From NCBI GenBank assembly GCA_002007745.1, contig CP019882.1:620001-684000 (forward strand): DNA of 64,000 bases, written 5' to 3'. This stretch comes from Mycolicibacterium litorale (GTDB taxonomy: Bacteria > Actinomycetota > Actinomycetes > Mycobacteriales > Mycobacteriaceae). The position numbers were made by a program, and so were the translations under genes. The notes under the pieces are model-generated. The model made no database searches and was not told where the DNA came from. It was given only the letters and a program-made list of their open reading frames with translations. Shown piece after piece: positions 25,238 through 34,579 of this stretch. Every line of letters starts with the position of its first letter. Position 1 is the stretch's first letter.

Positions 25238-25243
25238 TAGGGT
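25238..25243 (+). promoter_or_regulatory. -10 element TAGGGT of the SDR gene
   Basis: TAGGGT lies 6 nt upstream of the GTG at 25250, consistent with a leaderless transcript starting in the short gap after the preceding gene. Confidence 0.45.
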
Positions 25244-25249
25244 CTGGGC

Positions 25250-26026
25250 GTGCCTCGCCCCGTCGCGCTGATCACCGGACCCACCGCGGGCCTCGGTGCC
25301 GGCTACGCCCGCCGTTACGCCCGGGACGGCTACGACATGGTCCTGGTGGCCCGCAATGCGGAGCGCCTCGAGCAACTGGCCGCCGAACTACGCGCCGCAC
25401 ACGGCGTCGACGTCGAAGTCCTCGCTGCCGATCTCACCGCCGCCGATGACCGGGCCAAGGTGGCCGACCGGCTCACCGCCGGGGTGCAGGTGCTGGTCAA
25501 CAACGCCGGGTTCGGCACCTCCGGTGAGTTCTGGACCGCCGAACCCGCACTGCTACAGGCCCAACTCGACGTCAACGTGACCGCCGTGATGCAGCTGACC
25601 CGCGCCGCACTGCCGTCGATGCTGGCGGCCGGTTCGGGGACGGTGATCAACATCGCCAGCGTGGCCGGGCTGCTGTCGGGCCGCGGTTCGACGTACTCCG
25701 CATCCAAGGCGTGGGTGGTCTCGTTCACCGAGGGCCTGGCCAACGGCTTGGCCGGCACCGGAGTAGGCATCCACGCCGTGTGCCCGGGCTTCGTGCACAC
25801 CGAATTCCACCAGCGAGCCGGCATCGATATGACCTCGATCCCGAAGATCCTGTGGCTCGATGTCGATGACGTGGTCGCTGAAAGCCTCGCCGACGTGGCC
25901 AAGGGCAAGGTGATCAGCATCCCCGGCCTGCAGTACAAGGCGCTGACGACGGTCGGACGACTGATTCCGCGCAGCCTGGTGCGCGCGATCAACAAGGGAA
26001 GAGGACGAAGCCGTGGACGCACCTGA
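25250..26026 (+). CDS. Short-chain dehydrogenase/reductase
   Basis: 258 aa classical SDR. The cofactor motif is [16 protein letters not shown] (TGxxxGxG), then LVNNAGFG, and the catalytic set is Ser in [12 protein letters not shown] with YSASK (Tyr and Lys). The Arg after the glycine motif and VLVARN favour NADPH. The C-terminus is basic ([11 protein letters not shown]), with a hydrophobic segment before it, as in DltE/YdfG-like oxidoreductases. It overlaps pyrE by 14 nt, so both are co-transcribed. The substrate is unknown. Confidence 0.85.
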   Translation: MPRPVALITGPTAGLGAGYARRYARDGYDMVLVARNAERLEQLAAELRAAHGVDVEVLAADLTAADDRAKVADRLTAGVQVLVNNAGFGTSGEFWTAEPALLQAQLDVNVTAVMQLTRAALPSMLAAGSGTVINIASVAGLLSGRGSTYSASKAWVVSFTEGLANGLAGTGVGIHAVCPGFVHTEFHQRAGIDMTSIPKILWLDVDDVVAESLADVAKGKVISIPGLQYKALTTVGRLIPRSLVRAINKGRGRSRGRT

Positions 26027-26573
26027 ACTCGACGCCGCCGAGCGCGCCGAACTCGCCGATCTGGTCCGCCGGTTGTCGGTGGTGTTCGGCCGGGTCACCT
26101 TGTCCTCGGGCAAAGAGGCCGACTACTACGTCGACCTGCGCCGGGCGACCTTGCACCACGGCGCGGCGCCGTTGATCGGACGGTTGATGCGCCAGCTCAC
26201 CGCGGACTGGGACTACGCCGCCGTCGGCGGACTGACCATGGGCGCCGACCCGGTCGCCGCGGCGATCATGCATGCCCCCGGCCGCCCGATCGACGCGTTC
26301 GTGGTACGTAAAGCGGTGAAAAGCCATGGGATGCAACGTCTCATCGAAGGCGCCGAGGTCGCGGGCAAACGGGTCCTGGTGGTGGAGGACACCAGCACCA
26401 CCGGCGGCTCGGCATTGACCGCGGTGCACGCGGTGCGCGACGCGGGCGGGACGGTTGTCGGCGTTGCCACCGTGGTGGACCGGGCGACCGGTGCCGCCGA
26501 GGCGATCGAGGCCGAAGGGGTGCCGTACCGCAGCGTGCTCGGGCTGGCCGACCTCGGTTTGTCGAAGCAGTGA
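26013..26573 (+). CDS. pyrE: Orotate phosphoribosyltransferase
   Basis: 186 aa. It transfers phosphoribose from PRPP to orotate in UMP synthesis. The PRPP loop is [20 protein letters not shown]. Upstream segments [19 protein letters not shown] and [15 protein letters not shown], and the Lys-rich catalytic loop [17 protein letters not shown], fit PyrE. The GTG start at 26013 lies inside the SDR gene. The same gene neighbours an Rv0383c homologue in M. tuberculosis (Rv0382c). Confidence 0.95.
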   Translation: MDAPELDAAERAELADLVRRLSVVFGRVTLSSGKEADYYVDLRRATLHHGAAPLIGRLMRQLTADWDYAAVGGLTMGADPVAAAIMHAPGRPIDAFVVRKAVKSHGMQRLIEGAEVAGKRVLVVEDTSTTGGSALTAVHAVRDAGGTVVGVATVVDRATGAAEAIEAEGVPYRSVLGLADLGLSKQ

Positions 26574-26595
26574 GTTGAGTAGGGATGCGTTGGCG

Positions 26596-27375
26596 GTGGT
26601 GAGCACCGGCGAAGATCTCCCGTCACCGTCGGCCCTGGACTGGGACGACGTCGTCGACGTGATCTGTGCGGGCGCCGGTCCCGGTGTGCTCGCACATGCC
26701 ATCGCCTGCGCCGATCTCGACCTCGCGGTGGAACTCGCCGACGTCGCCGTGCCCGCACAGGTGGATGATCCGGACACCGCCGCCTACCTGCAATCGATGA
26801 CCGACGACCTCGGCCCACTGATCCCGGGCCCGGACGATCTGGAGCTCTCCGGCGTGCACGCTGAGCCGGTCGTCGTCGAGAAGGGCCGCCGAGCCACCGT
26901 GGAACCGTTCTTCGGTGCCCAATTGCGTGGCTGGTCGGCACGGTGTGCGGTCTCCCCGTTCGGGATCATCTACAGCCATGTGCCGGAGAACATGACCGCC
27001 ATGCGGGCGAAATCCGGGCAGCTGATCCGCGCCACCGTGGTGGGCGACTACCAACCCGACACCGAACGTCCCGGGCTTGAACTCACCGGCCGTCTGCGCG
27101 ACTGGGCCGACGAGCGCGGGCTGCTCGAGCCCGGCGATACGACGTTGCAGCGCTTGATCTTCGAAGGCGGCCGGGTGGCCGGCGCGGCGCTGGCCACGCC
27201 ATCGGGGACACGGCTGGTGCGGGCGACCTCTGGTGTGGCGCTGTCGACCGCGGCGTTGCCCGACGACGCCGACTGGCCGGTCCAGGCGGGTATGCGCGGG
27301 ATCGCGGCGCACGTCGCCGTGGTGAGCCGAACCGCGAGCCGGTTCGGCCGGGTCGAGCTGTTGTACGGCTCCTGA
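26596..27375 (+). CDS. Conserved hypothetical protein (Rv0381c-like)
   Basis: About 259 aa. It starts near WDDVVDVICAGAGPGVLAHAIA, which resembles a nucleotide-binding beta-alpha-beta with a Gly-rich turn, though the rest does not look like a standard flavoprotein. GTG codons at 26596 and 26599 follow AGGGA; upstream TTG codons are less likely. Its place directly after pyrE matches Rv0381c. The end is 1 bp from the convergent GGDEF-EAL gene with no terminator visible between them. Confidence 0.7.
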   Translation: MVSTGEDLPSPSALDWDDVVDVICAGAGPGVLAHAIACADLDLAVELADVAVPAQVDDPDTAAYLQSMTDDLGPLIPGPDDLELSGVHAEPVVVEKGRRATVEPFFGAQLRGWSARCAVSPFGIIYSHVPENMTAMRAKSGQLIRATVVGDYQPDTERPGLELTGRLRDWADERGLLEPGDTTLQRLIFEGGRVAGAALATPSGTRLVRATSGVALSTAALPDDADWPVQAGMRGIAAHVAVVSRTASRFGRVELLYGS

Positions 27376-27376
27376 C

Positions 27377-29227
27377 TCAGCTGGGCTTTCGGGCCGAAAA
27401 ATCGACCGGCACAACCATCTTCGCGAAAAGTTCGGCCATGGCGTCGGCCGAGATGGGGCGGGACAGCAGGTACCCCTGCGCGCGGTGACAGCCGTGCTGG
27501 AGCAGGGTCATCGCCGCCGTGGGCGATTCGACCCCTTCGGCCACCAGCTCCAGGTTGAATGCGTCGGACAGGGCGATGATGGCCCGCACGATCGCGAGGT
27601 CTTCGGGGTTGGTGCCCAGATCAAGGACGAAACTCTTGTCGATCTTGAGGGTATCCACCGGCAGCGATTTGAGATGCGTCAGCACGCTGTACCCGGTGCC
27701 GAAATCGTCGATGGCGATCTGCACGCCGACCCTCTTCAGGCCGGCCAGGGTGATCCGCGTTGTCTCGATATCTTGCACCACAACGCTTTCGGTGATCTCC
27801 AGGCAGACCGACTTGCCGTCGAGGCCGAATTCGGCGATGGTGTCGGCGACCGATTCGACGAACCCGTCGGTGACCAACTGCACCGGTGAGACGTTGATCC
27901 GCATCACCGCATTGACCCCGATGCCCTGGGCGTGCCATCGGCTGAGCTGCGCACAGGCCGCACGCATCACCCAGCGGCCCAATTCGCCTGCCAGATTGAT
28001 CGATTCGGCGACCGGAATGAACGAATCCGGATACAGCAGGCCGCGCGTCGGGTGCTGCCAACGCACGAGAGCCTCCACGGCCAGGATCTCACCGGTGCGC
28101 ATGTCGACCTCGGGTTGGTAGTGCAGGATCAGCTCACCGGTTTCGATGACCTCCTGCAGGTGCAGCTCGATGTCGTTGCGGAAGTCGCTGCGCAGCGACA
28201 TGTCCTCGGTGAACACCGCGATCTTGTTGCCGCCGGCATTCTTCGCGTTCAGCACGGCCTGGTCGGCGCGGCGCAACAGATCAGATGTGGTGTCGCGGCC
28301 CGGTATGCCCAGGGCGACGCCGACGCTGACGGTGCGGGTGAGCATCTCGCTGCCGATCGACACCCGCTCCCGCAGCAGCGACTGAAGCTGGTCGGCCAGC
28401 TGCTCGGCCGCCGCCGCGGTCATCGGTTGAGCCGGGACCACCACGAATTCGTCGCCACCGAGGCGGGCGATCACGTCGGCGTCGCCGGTCTCCTCCCGCA
28501 GCCTGTCGGCGCAGGCCCGGATGAACCAGTCACCTGCTTGATGACCGAGGTAGTCGTTGATGGCCTTCAGCCGGTCGAGGTCGAGGAACAGCGCGGCGAC
28601 CGGTCCCGGCCGACCGTTGCGCAGCCGCGCGTCGAGATGAGCCAGCAGCGCCCTGCGGTTACACAGGCCGGTGAGGTCGTCATGCTCGGCCAGGTACCGC
28701 AGCTGATCCTCGGCGATGACCCGGGCCTGAACCTGGGCGAACAGCGATGCGATCGCCTTGAGAGCGTTGAGTTCCTCGGGCGACCAGTCCTTGATCCCGA
28801 TCTTGATGAACCCCAGCGCACCGGTGGTGACGTCACCGGACAGCAACGGCACCGACGCCATCGACGGCAACGTCACCCCACTGGCCTGCTGGACCCGGCG
28901 CTGATAGTCCTCGGCGTCGTCGGGCGCCGGCTCCGGGGAGAAGAAGACGGGTTCCTTCGCATGCTCGGCGGCGGCGAAGATCGGGTCGGCGTCAGCGAAG
29001 AAGACCACGCCCAGCGGGTCGGGATCGGGGACATCGGGCCGCGGCGGCCATTCGGCGATCAGCTTGGTGGCGCGGATCGAGTGGTCGTTGTAGCGCAGGA
29101 AGCTGACGTCGACACCGAACGACGTCACCAGCTCGGCGAGCACCTCCTGGCTCACCTGTGCCGACGTCGCCGATGTGGCCGCCATCAACTTGGTGGCCAC
29201 GCTGGTGACGAGGTTCTCCAGGCTCAT
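27377..29227 (-). CDS. GAF-GGDEF-EAL bifunctional cyclic di-GMP enzyme
   Basis: 616 aa. A GAF sensor domain is at about 20-165. The GGDEF domain (about 180-340) keeps its active site (RLGGDEFVVV), so diguanylate cyclase activity is expected. The EAL domain (about 355-600) keeps VEALVRW, INVSPVQL, LEITESVV, IDDFGTGYS and LKIDKSF, so phosphodiesterase activity is also expected. The architecture is that of M. smegmatis MSDGC-1/DcpA and M. tuberculosis Rv1354c, which both make and degrade c-di-GMP. The ATG at 29227 overlaps the stop of the ThiF-nitroreductase gene (ATGA), as in the Rv1354c-Rv1355c pair. Confidence 0.92.
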   Translation of the reverse strand: MSLENLVTSVATKLMAATSATSAQVSQEVLAELVTSFGVDVSFLRYNDHSIRATKLIAEWPPRPDVPDPDPLGVVFFADADPIFAAAEHAKEPVFFSPEPAPDDAEDYQRRVQQASGVTLPSMASVPLLSGDVTTGALGFIKIGIKDWSPEELNALKAIASLFAQVQARVIAEDQLRYLAEHDDLTGLCNRRALLAHLDARLRNGRPGPVAALFLDLDRLKAINDYLGHQAGDWFIRACADRLREETGDADVIARLGGDEFVVVPAQPMTAAAAEQLADQLQSLLRERVSIGSEMLTRTVSVGVALGIPGRDTTSDLLRRADQAVLNAKNAGGNKIAVFTEDMSLRSDFRNDIELHLQEVIETGELILHYQPEVDMRTGEILAVEALVRWQHPTRGLLYPDSFIPVAESINLAGELGRWVMRAACAQLSRWHAQGIGVNAVMRINVSPVQLVTDGFVESVADTIAEFGLDGKSVCLEITESVVVQDIETTRITLAGLKRVGVQIAIDDFGTGYSVLTHLKSLPVDTLKIDKSFVLDLGTNPEDLAIVRAIIALSDAFNLELVAEGVESPTAAMTLLQHGCHRAQGYLLSRPISADAMAELFAKMVVPVDFSARKPS

Positions 29228-31377
29228 CGGCCGCACGCCTGCGGGGCTCGACGCCTGCTGCGCACCGACGGCCTGGGGGCGTGACTGAAACGCAGCACCA
29301 GCGTCTGCGCCTCGTCCACGCCGGTACCGGTCAGCGCCCGGAACTGCTGCTGCAGGGTGCGCAACGGCGCGACGTGGTCGGCGGCGAGCTCGGCAAGATC
29401 GTCGTCGTCATGGGCGTAGAGGAACACCGGCGAGACCGGCTGGACGCCCAGCCCGTGCTGTTGGGCGGCGATCCAGACCGCCTCGACGGCCGCGCCGCCG
29501 CGCGCGTAGTCGGTGAGCGCACGCCCGGCGACGGTGACGACCCCCAGTGCCGAGCTGGACAGCACGCGTTCGGTGACGTCCTGGCCGAGCGCCTCACCGG
29601 CATCCCACTGCGCGAGGCGGGCCATCACATCACCGCGGCGCAGGATGTCCAGGGTGGCCAGGTCGGAGGGCGCCAGCTCCAGGCCGCGGATGTCCAACCC
29701 GTCGGCGGTGTCATCCTCGGGCCAGCGCAGCTCGGAGATCATCTCGGCGTGCAGGCGCGGTTCCAGGTAGCGGATCCGATCCGTGGCCGCCAGCAAGGCC
29801 GCCCCCGCTTCGATGTCGCCGCGGTCGGTCAGCAGTCGCAGGGTGCCGCCCTGCGCGCGGGCCGCGGCGGCCAGGGCGGCCACCGTCGCGTCGGCCAGCG
29901 GTGCCGGTGTGCCGCGGTGGCGGTTGGTCTCGCGGTCCAGCATCGCGCCGTACAGGGTGGCCAGCGGCTCGTCGTGGCCTGCACCGAGGGTGATCGTGGC
30001 CCGCAGCGGGACGGCATCGCCGTCCTCGGTGAAGGTGACCGGACCCAGCACGCCGCGGGCCGCAGCGGCCACCCGGGCGTTGAACATGGCGGCCCCGATC
30101 GCCACCGCGCTGCCCCGGTAGGCGACGTCCATCGTCGAGGTGTACTTCGGTTCCAGCTCGACGGTCACTGAATCATTTTGCGTGACAATGTTCCAGGGCT
30201 GCATATTGCCCCCGGACGGGGCACGTCTCGCAGCAGCTGCCACCACGACCGATGCCGATGTGGTCTCGGCCTGTTCGGCGGGCTCGGCCTGTTCGGCGGG
30301 CTCGGCGGTCGCGGCCCGGTACGGCGGCAGCGCGGGTTCACCGATCGCGTCCAGCGCGCCCGACACGTCGATGCGCACCCGTCCCGACCGCAGCGGTTCA
30401 CCGAGACCCAGCCGGCGCACCGCCTCGGCGATGGTCGCGGCACCCACCGCGATATCGCCGGCGACCTGTGGCCACGTCGACAAGGTTCGGCCGACCTCGA
30501 CCAGTGATGCGGCACCGCGATCGGACAGCCGTCCGGCATCGACGATCCGCAGCACGTGCGGCACCTTGTCGGCGCTGCTCAACCCGGCCAACTCGGCCAC
30601 CCCGACATCGCCCAACAGTCCGTGCAGGATCGGCCGGTCGGGCTCCATGTCGAAGCGCTCGACGTCGATCAGACCGCGGTCACTGCTGGCCATCAACACC
30701 GGGATCCGGCGCGCCCGTGCCGTCTCGCGCACCGCCGCCTTGATGTCGAGGGAGTCGCATTCCTCCACCACCACGTCGAGTCCGTCGAGGAACTCACCGA
30801 TGGAATCGGTGGTCAGCCCGGCGGTCGACACGCGCACCATCAGGTACGGGTCCAGCTCGGCGATCCGGCGCGCCGCGACAATGGCCTTGTTCACCCCGAT
30901 GTCGAACACCGTCGCCGGTACCCGGTTCAGGTTGGACAGTTCCAGCTCGTCGAAGTCGGCGAGCCGCAGCTCACCGCACAATCCCTGCGCGGCCAGCGTG
31001 TGGGCGATCGCGTGGCCGACCGACAGCCCCACCACACCGATCTTCAGGCCGGCGAGCGTGCGCTGCTCGTCGACAGTGATCATGTTGCGGTTGCGGTCCA
31101 GTCGCAGCCGGGCGAACGCGCGCGGGCCAGGTATCGCCACCACCGCCCGCCGCCACGGGTAGTACGCCCACCGCATCGGTTCGCTGCGCAGGTCGGCTCC
31201 CGGCATGGGCCGCAGAGCATCCAGCGTGGAAGCGAATCCTGCTGTGTGGTCGATAAATTCGACACAAGGGTCGGCGCGCAACCGGGACAGCGCGGAATCG
31301 TCTTCGGGATGGTCGCTGCGCAGGATTCGCGCGCTGTACGCGTCAGCGCCGGCTTCGGCGGAGACGTCGAAACTCAC
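29224..31377 (-). CDS. ThiF/E1-like and nitroreductase fusion protein (MoeY/Rv1355c-like)
   Basis: 717 aa. The E1/ThiF domain (about 95-345) has nucleotide loop GVVGLSVGHAIA (114-125), the ATP/Mg motif DFDELELSNLNR (141-152) and Lys164. A repetitive Ala/Glu/Pro linker (355-374) leads to a nitroreductase-like flavin domain (about 376-700) containing PSGGNMQPW (387-395). An adenylating domain fused to a flavin reductase is known in Rv1355c, labelled MoeY, but I know of no proven activity. The GTG at 31377 overlaps the stop of the upstream gene (GTGA). Length matches Rv1355c (~715 aa). Confidence 0.85.
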   Translation of the reverse strand: MSFDVSAEAGADAYSARILRSDHPEDDSALSRLRADPCVEFIDHTAGFASTLDALRPMPGADLRSEPMRWAYYPWRRAVVAIPGPRAFARLRLDRNRNMITVDEQRTLAGLKIGVVGLSVGHAIAHTLAAQGLCGELRLADFDELELSNLNRVPATVFDIGVNKAIVAARRIAELDPYLMVRVSTAGLTTDSIGEFLDGLDVVVEECDSLDIKAAVRETARARRIPVLMASSDRGLIDVERFDMEPDRPILHGLLGDVGVAELAGLSSADKVPHVLRIVDAGRLSDRGAASLVEVGRTLSTWPQVAGDIAVGAATIAEAVRRLGLGEPLRSGRVRIDVSGALDAIGEPALPPYRAATAEPAEQAEPAEQAETTSASVVVAAAARRAPSGGNMQPWNIVTQNDSVTVELEPKYTSTMDVAYRGSAVAIGAAMFNARVAAAARGVLGPVTFTEDGDAVPLRATITLGAGHDEPLATLYGAMLDRETNRHRGTPAPLADATVAALAAAARAQGGTLRLLTDRGDIEAGAALLAATDRIRYLEPRLHAEMISELRWPEDDTADGLDIRGLELAPSDLATLDILRRGDVMARLAQWDAGEALGQDVTERVLSSSALGVVTVAGRALTDYARGGAAVEAVWIAAQQHGLGVQPVSPVFLYAHDDDDLAELAADHVAPLRTLQQQFRALTGTGVDEAQTLVLRFSHAPRPSVRSRRRAPQACGR

Positions 31378-32126
31378 ATGCCGCTCCCGTATTGCGGTCC
31401 GAAGTCGCCGAACTCCTCGGAAATCGAGGCCAGCATGCGCATCTCCTTGACGATCTTGGCGAGCTGCCCGGGCTCGGCGTGGTTGGCGAACGTACGCCGA
31501 TCCCACCACATCATCTTGGTGCGGTACCGGTCGCTGGGATAGGGGGCGGCCGGGATCTTGTTGGCCACCACCCCTCCGGAGGTACTCCACTTGTCCAGGA
31601 CATGTGCGGCCGCGGTGGCCAGGATGAACTGCGCGCCCAACAAGCTCATGGTCGGAAAGGCGGTTCGGGCGAACGTCTTGGTGAGGGCACCGCTGCGGGC
31701 CGGGTCGTCGCTGACCCAGGCCGACTTCATCTCCACCACGCCGAACGGCAGACGGTCGGTGATCATCTTGCGGACGGCCGCTTGACCCGGCTGATCGGCC
31801 CACTCCACGATTGCGTGGGACTCGTCGGCACTGCGGTACGGGCCCTTGGCTCGCAGGCCGCCCAGCATCCGGCCGTCGTCGTCGAGGGCGGTGTAGAACA
31901 GCGTGGTATCCCGGCCGTCGCTGAACGAATCGGCGTCCAGTGCGGCCTCGACACCGTGCTTGCGGTAGCTGCGCAACGCTCCCTGCAGGTAGTCTTCCCA
32001 TAGCTCAGGTTCGCTGTCCGGCTGTGCGAGCACGATTGTGCATCCCGTGTCTGCGTCTCGCCAGCTAATGGTCTCAGGGAGCCGGTAGAGCTTTTGGTCA
32101 GGAAAATCCAGCACTGAAGCGTTCAT
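31374..32126 (-). CDS. Putative GNAT/autoinducer-synthase-fold protein of unknown substrate
   Basis: 250 aa, first gene of the operon. The middle region reads like a GNAT-fold acyl signal synthase: Y and D residues in LRSYRKHGVEAALDADSF, then beta4-type TLFYTALDDDGRMLGGLRAKGP (partly quoted), and later ISWRDADTGCTIVLAQP at the start. This pattern (D-x-F-x-D followed by a strand and GxxxGGLR) recalls LuxI and FeeM N-acyl amino acid synthases but the match is only by eye. Adjacent ATGs at 32129 and 32126; the second has the better spacing to GGGA. It is coupled to the ThiF-nitroreductase gene (GTGA). Confidence 0.55.
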   Translation of the reverse strand: MNASVLDFPDQKLYRLPETISWRDADTGCTIVLAQPDSEPELWEDYLQGALRSYRKHGVEAALDADSFSDGRDTTLFYTALDDDGRMLGGLRAKGPYRSADESHAIVEWADQPGQAAVRKMITDRLPFGVVEMKSAWVSDDPARSGALTKTFARTAFPTMSLLGAQFILATAAAHVLDKWSTSGGVVANKIPAAPYPSDRYRTKMMWWDRRTFANHAEPGQLAKIVKEMRMLASISEEFGDFGPQYGSGM

Positions 32127-32772
32127 CATTTCCCATCGTCGAGCGGGTGGTGAACCGGGTTTCCGCAGTGAAAGCCGGGCTTGCGCGAGCGCAAAATATT
32201 CGAACTTGCAAATATCAGTATCTCGCCGAAGAGTGGGATGACTCCAGCCGTTCGCCGGAAAAGCCCTGGTTACCGGGGGTAGCCGGCGCGGTTCGCGGCG
32301 AACGCCACCTGACCAGACGGCCACCGCGAACGTCGAAATGAACAACTTTCGAGGTCAACGACGACCTGGCTACTGAGCGGGTGGTAGACCCTACCGTCGT
32401 CATCGCAGGGCCGTGGATTCTTATTACCGTCGAGCCGAAGGCCGGATACCACGCTCAGAGCGTCGGCGGGGCAGGAACTGCTCGGGGCGTGACCTGAATC
32501 GCACCGCCGTCGACGAACCCCGGCCACGCCGAACCGGGGCGCAAACTGCCTGCGGGGCGGCGCTGTCGTCCACCGCTCCGGCGTTGATCTTGACCGGCAC
32601 GCCGGCATGCACATCTAGCAAAGTTGGCCCGGGTCTTGCTCAGCACCGATCCGGGCGGCCGGTTTCGTTCGGCGGAGCGGGTGTGTCGGTTGCTGATCTC
32701 GGCCGGCGCGAAACCGGCTGCAACCGAGCTGATACCGGCGGGCCATGCCCGAGGGCCGCCAGGTGTGACACC
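32127..32772. other. 646-bp non-coding region with several perfect hairpins
   Basis: No credible gene was found on either strand. It must hold the divergent promoters of the GNAT operon and the TrmH-like gene. Perfect short inverted repeats include AGGTC/GACCT (32352-32367), GGTAG-ACC-CTACC (32383-32395), CCCCGG/CCGGGG (32518-32539) and the larger pair described at 32658-32726. No known riboswitch consensus was recognised. Confidence 0.6.
32658..32726 (+). promoter_or_regulatory. Leader with two mutually exclusive helices upstream of the TrmH-like gene
   Basis: Helix A pairs GCCGGTTTCG (32658-32667) with CGAAACCGGC (32709-32718). Helix B pairs CGGTTGC (32687-32693) with GCAACCG (32720-32726) and GCCGG (32702-32706) with CCGGC (32714-32718). 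The two cannot form together. It ends 46 nt before the start codon. Function is not shown. Confidence 0.35.
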
Positions 32773-33450
32773 GTGCAGGACGTGAGAACGAACACCGCCG
32801 TCGGCGGCGCTGACGCCGGGCCGACCGAGTGGAGCACCGGGGCCCCGGGCGTCGGGCCGTGGGAGAAGGACCTGCCGGACGATCCGCGCTATGACCCCGA
32901 CCTGCTGCGCGAGGGAGACGCCCGCAACGTCGTCGACGCCTACCGGTATTGGACGCGGGAGGCGATCATCGCCGACATCGATCGGCGCAGGCACGCGCTG
33001 CATGTCGCGATCGAGAACTTCGGCAATGACGCCAACATCGGCGCCGTGGTGCGCACCGCCAACGCCTTCGCCGTCGACACCGTGCACATCGTGGGGCGCC
33101 GGCGCTGGAACCGGCGCGGGGCGATGGTGACCGACCGCTATCAACGGCTGACGCACCACGACACCACCGACGACCTGCTGCGCTTCGCCGCGGACACCGG
33201 GTTGACGGTGGTCGCCGTCGACAACGTCCCCGGCGCGGTGCCGTTGGAAACCAGCACCCTGCCCCGGGAATGTGTCCTGGTGTTCGGCCAGGAGGGCCCG
33301 GGCATCTCCGCGTCGGCCCGGTCGGGTGCGGCGATGACGGTGTCGATCGCCCAATTCGGATCGACCCGCAGTATCAACGCCGCCGTCGCCGCGGGTATCG
33401 CGATGCACGCCTGGATCAGACAATGGGCCGATCTTTCCCAGGCCTGGTAG
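32773..33450 (+). CDS. SpoU/TrmH-family RNA 2'-O-methyltransferase (Rv0380c-like)
   Basis: 225 aa SPOUT methylase. The three family motifs are visible: NFGNDANIGAVVRTANAFAV, VLVFGQEGPGIS and VSIAQFGSTRSINAAVAAGIAM, which form the knotted SAM site. It would methylate a ribose in tRNA or rRNA. The N-terminal 60 residues are variable. The GTG at 32773 follows CCAGGTG; a second GTG at 32782 is possible. The M. tuberculosis homologue is shorter and sits beside Rv0381c, while here the c-di-GMP operon intervenes. Confidence 0.85.
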   Translation: MQDVRTNTAVGGADAGPTEWSTGAPGVGPWEKDLPDDPRYDPDLLREGDARNVVDAYRYWTREAIIADIDRRRHALHVAIENFGNDANIGAVVRTANAFAVDTVHIVGRRRWNRRGAMVTDRYQRLTHHDTTDDLLRFAADTGLTVVAVDNVPGAVPLETSTLPRECVLVFGQEGPGISASARSGAAMTVSIAQFGSTRSINAAVAAGIAMHAWIRQWADLSQAW

Positions 33451-33466
33451 GGCAGGATTCATCCCT

Positions 33467-34579
33467 ATGGACCAGCTGTGGGCCAATCGCGCAGCCAGCG
33501 CCGAGGCCGCCATCACCAAACGGCATCTGCGGCGGCTGTGGAATCTGCCAGGCACCCAGCTCGGTGTCGTCGCCTGGCCGGCCAGTCGCCGTGATCGCGC
33601 GTTCGGGACATGGCACTACTGGTGGCAGGCGCACCTGCTGGACTGCCTGGTCGATGCCCAGGTCCGTGATCCCCAGCCGGATCGGCTGGGGCGGATCAAG
33701 CGCCAGATTCGCGGTCACCGGTTGCGCAACAACGGTCGCTGGACCAACAGCTACTACGACGATATGGCCTGGCTGGCGCTGGCCCTGGAGCGGGCCGGAC
33801 GGCTTGCCGGTGTCCAACGTCCGGGCGCACTGAAGACGCTCTCCGAGCAGTTCCTCCGGTCCTGGGTACCCGAGGACGGCGGCGGAATCCCCTGGCGCAA
33901 ACAGGACCAGTTCTTCAATGCTCCGGCAAACGGCCCGGCCGGGATCTTCCTGGCCCGTTACCTCACCTCACAGGGCGAACGTGTACGCCGGGCCCAGCAG
34001 ATGGCCGACTGGCTCGACGAGACGCTGATCGACCCCGACACCCATCTGGTGTTCGACGGCATCAAGGCCGGCTCGCTGGTGCGCGCGCAATACACCTACT
34101 GCCAGGGTGTGGTGCTGGGGCTGGAGACCGAGTTGGCCGCCCGCACCGACGATCCACGGCATCCGGCGCGGGTACGGCGACTGGTCGCAGCCATCGCCGA
34201 GCACATGGCACCGGGTGGCATTCTCAACGGTGCCGGCGGCGGCGACGGTGGGTTGTTCTCCGGAATCACCGCCAGGTACCTGGCGCTGGCCGCGACCGAC
34301 CTTCCCGGCGATTCGCAGGAGAACACCGTGGCGCGCGATACTGCCCGCACGATCGTGCTGACCTCGGCACAGGCCGTCTGGGACAACCGCCAGAGCATCG
34401 AGGGCCTGCCGTTGTTCGCGGCGTTCTGGGACCGGGCAGCCGAGATCCCCACCGCCGGGAGCCAGCAGGCCCGGTTCGTCGAGGGAGCGGTGAACTCCTC
34501 GGAGATCCCGGAGCGGGATCTGTCGGTGCAACTGTCGGGTTGGATGCTGATGGAGGCTGCGCATACGGTGGCAGCGTGA
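33467..34579 (+). CDS. Glycoside hydrolase family 76-like protein (Rv0365c-like)
   Basis: 370 aa, an (alpha/alpha)6-barrel protein. The GH76 catalytic Asp pair is in NSYYDDMAWLALAL; other landmarks are GTWHYWWQAHLLDC, GGIPWRKQDQFFNAPANGPAG and YTYCQGVVLGLE. Family enzymes cut alpha-1,6-mannan, the backbone type found in mycobacterial lipomannan. There is no signal peptide, so it may act in the cytoplasm on a mannan precursor or need another route. Position next to DedA and fba elsewhere in M. tuberculosis supports the Rv0365c match. It overlaps the next gene by GTGA. Confidence 0.8.
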   Translation: MDQLWANRAASAEAAITKRHLRRLWNLPGTQLGVVAWPASRRDRAFGTWHYWWQAHLLDCLVDAQVRDPQPDRLGRIKRQIRGHRLRNNGRWTNSYYDDMAWLALALERAGRLAGVQRPGALKTLSEQFLRSWVPEDGGGIPWRKQDQFFNAPANGPAGIFLARYLTSQGERVRRAQQMADWLDETLIDPDTHLVFDGIKAGSLVRAQYTYCQGVVLGLETELAARTDDPRHPARVRRLVAAIAEHMAPGGILNGAGGGDGGLFSGITARYLALAATDLPGDSQENTVARDTARTIVLTSAQAVWDNRQSIEGLPLFAAFWDRAAEIPTAGSQQARFVEGAVNSSEIPERDLSVQLSGWMLMEAAHTVAA

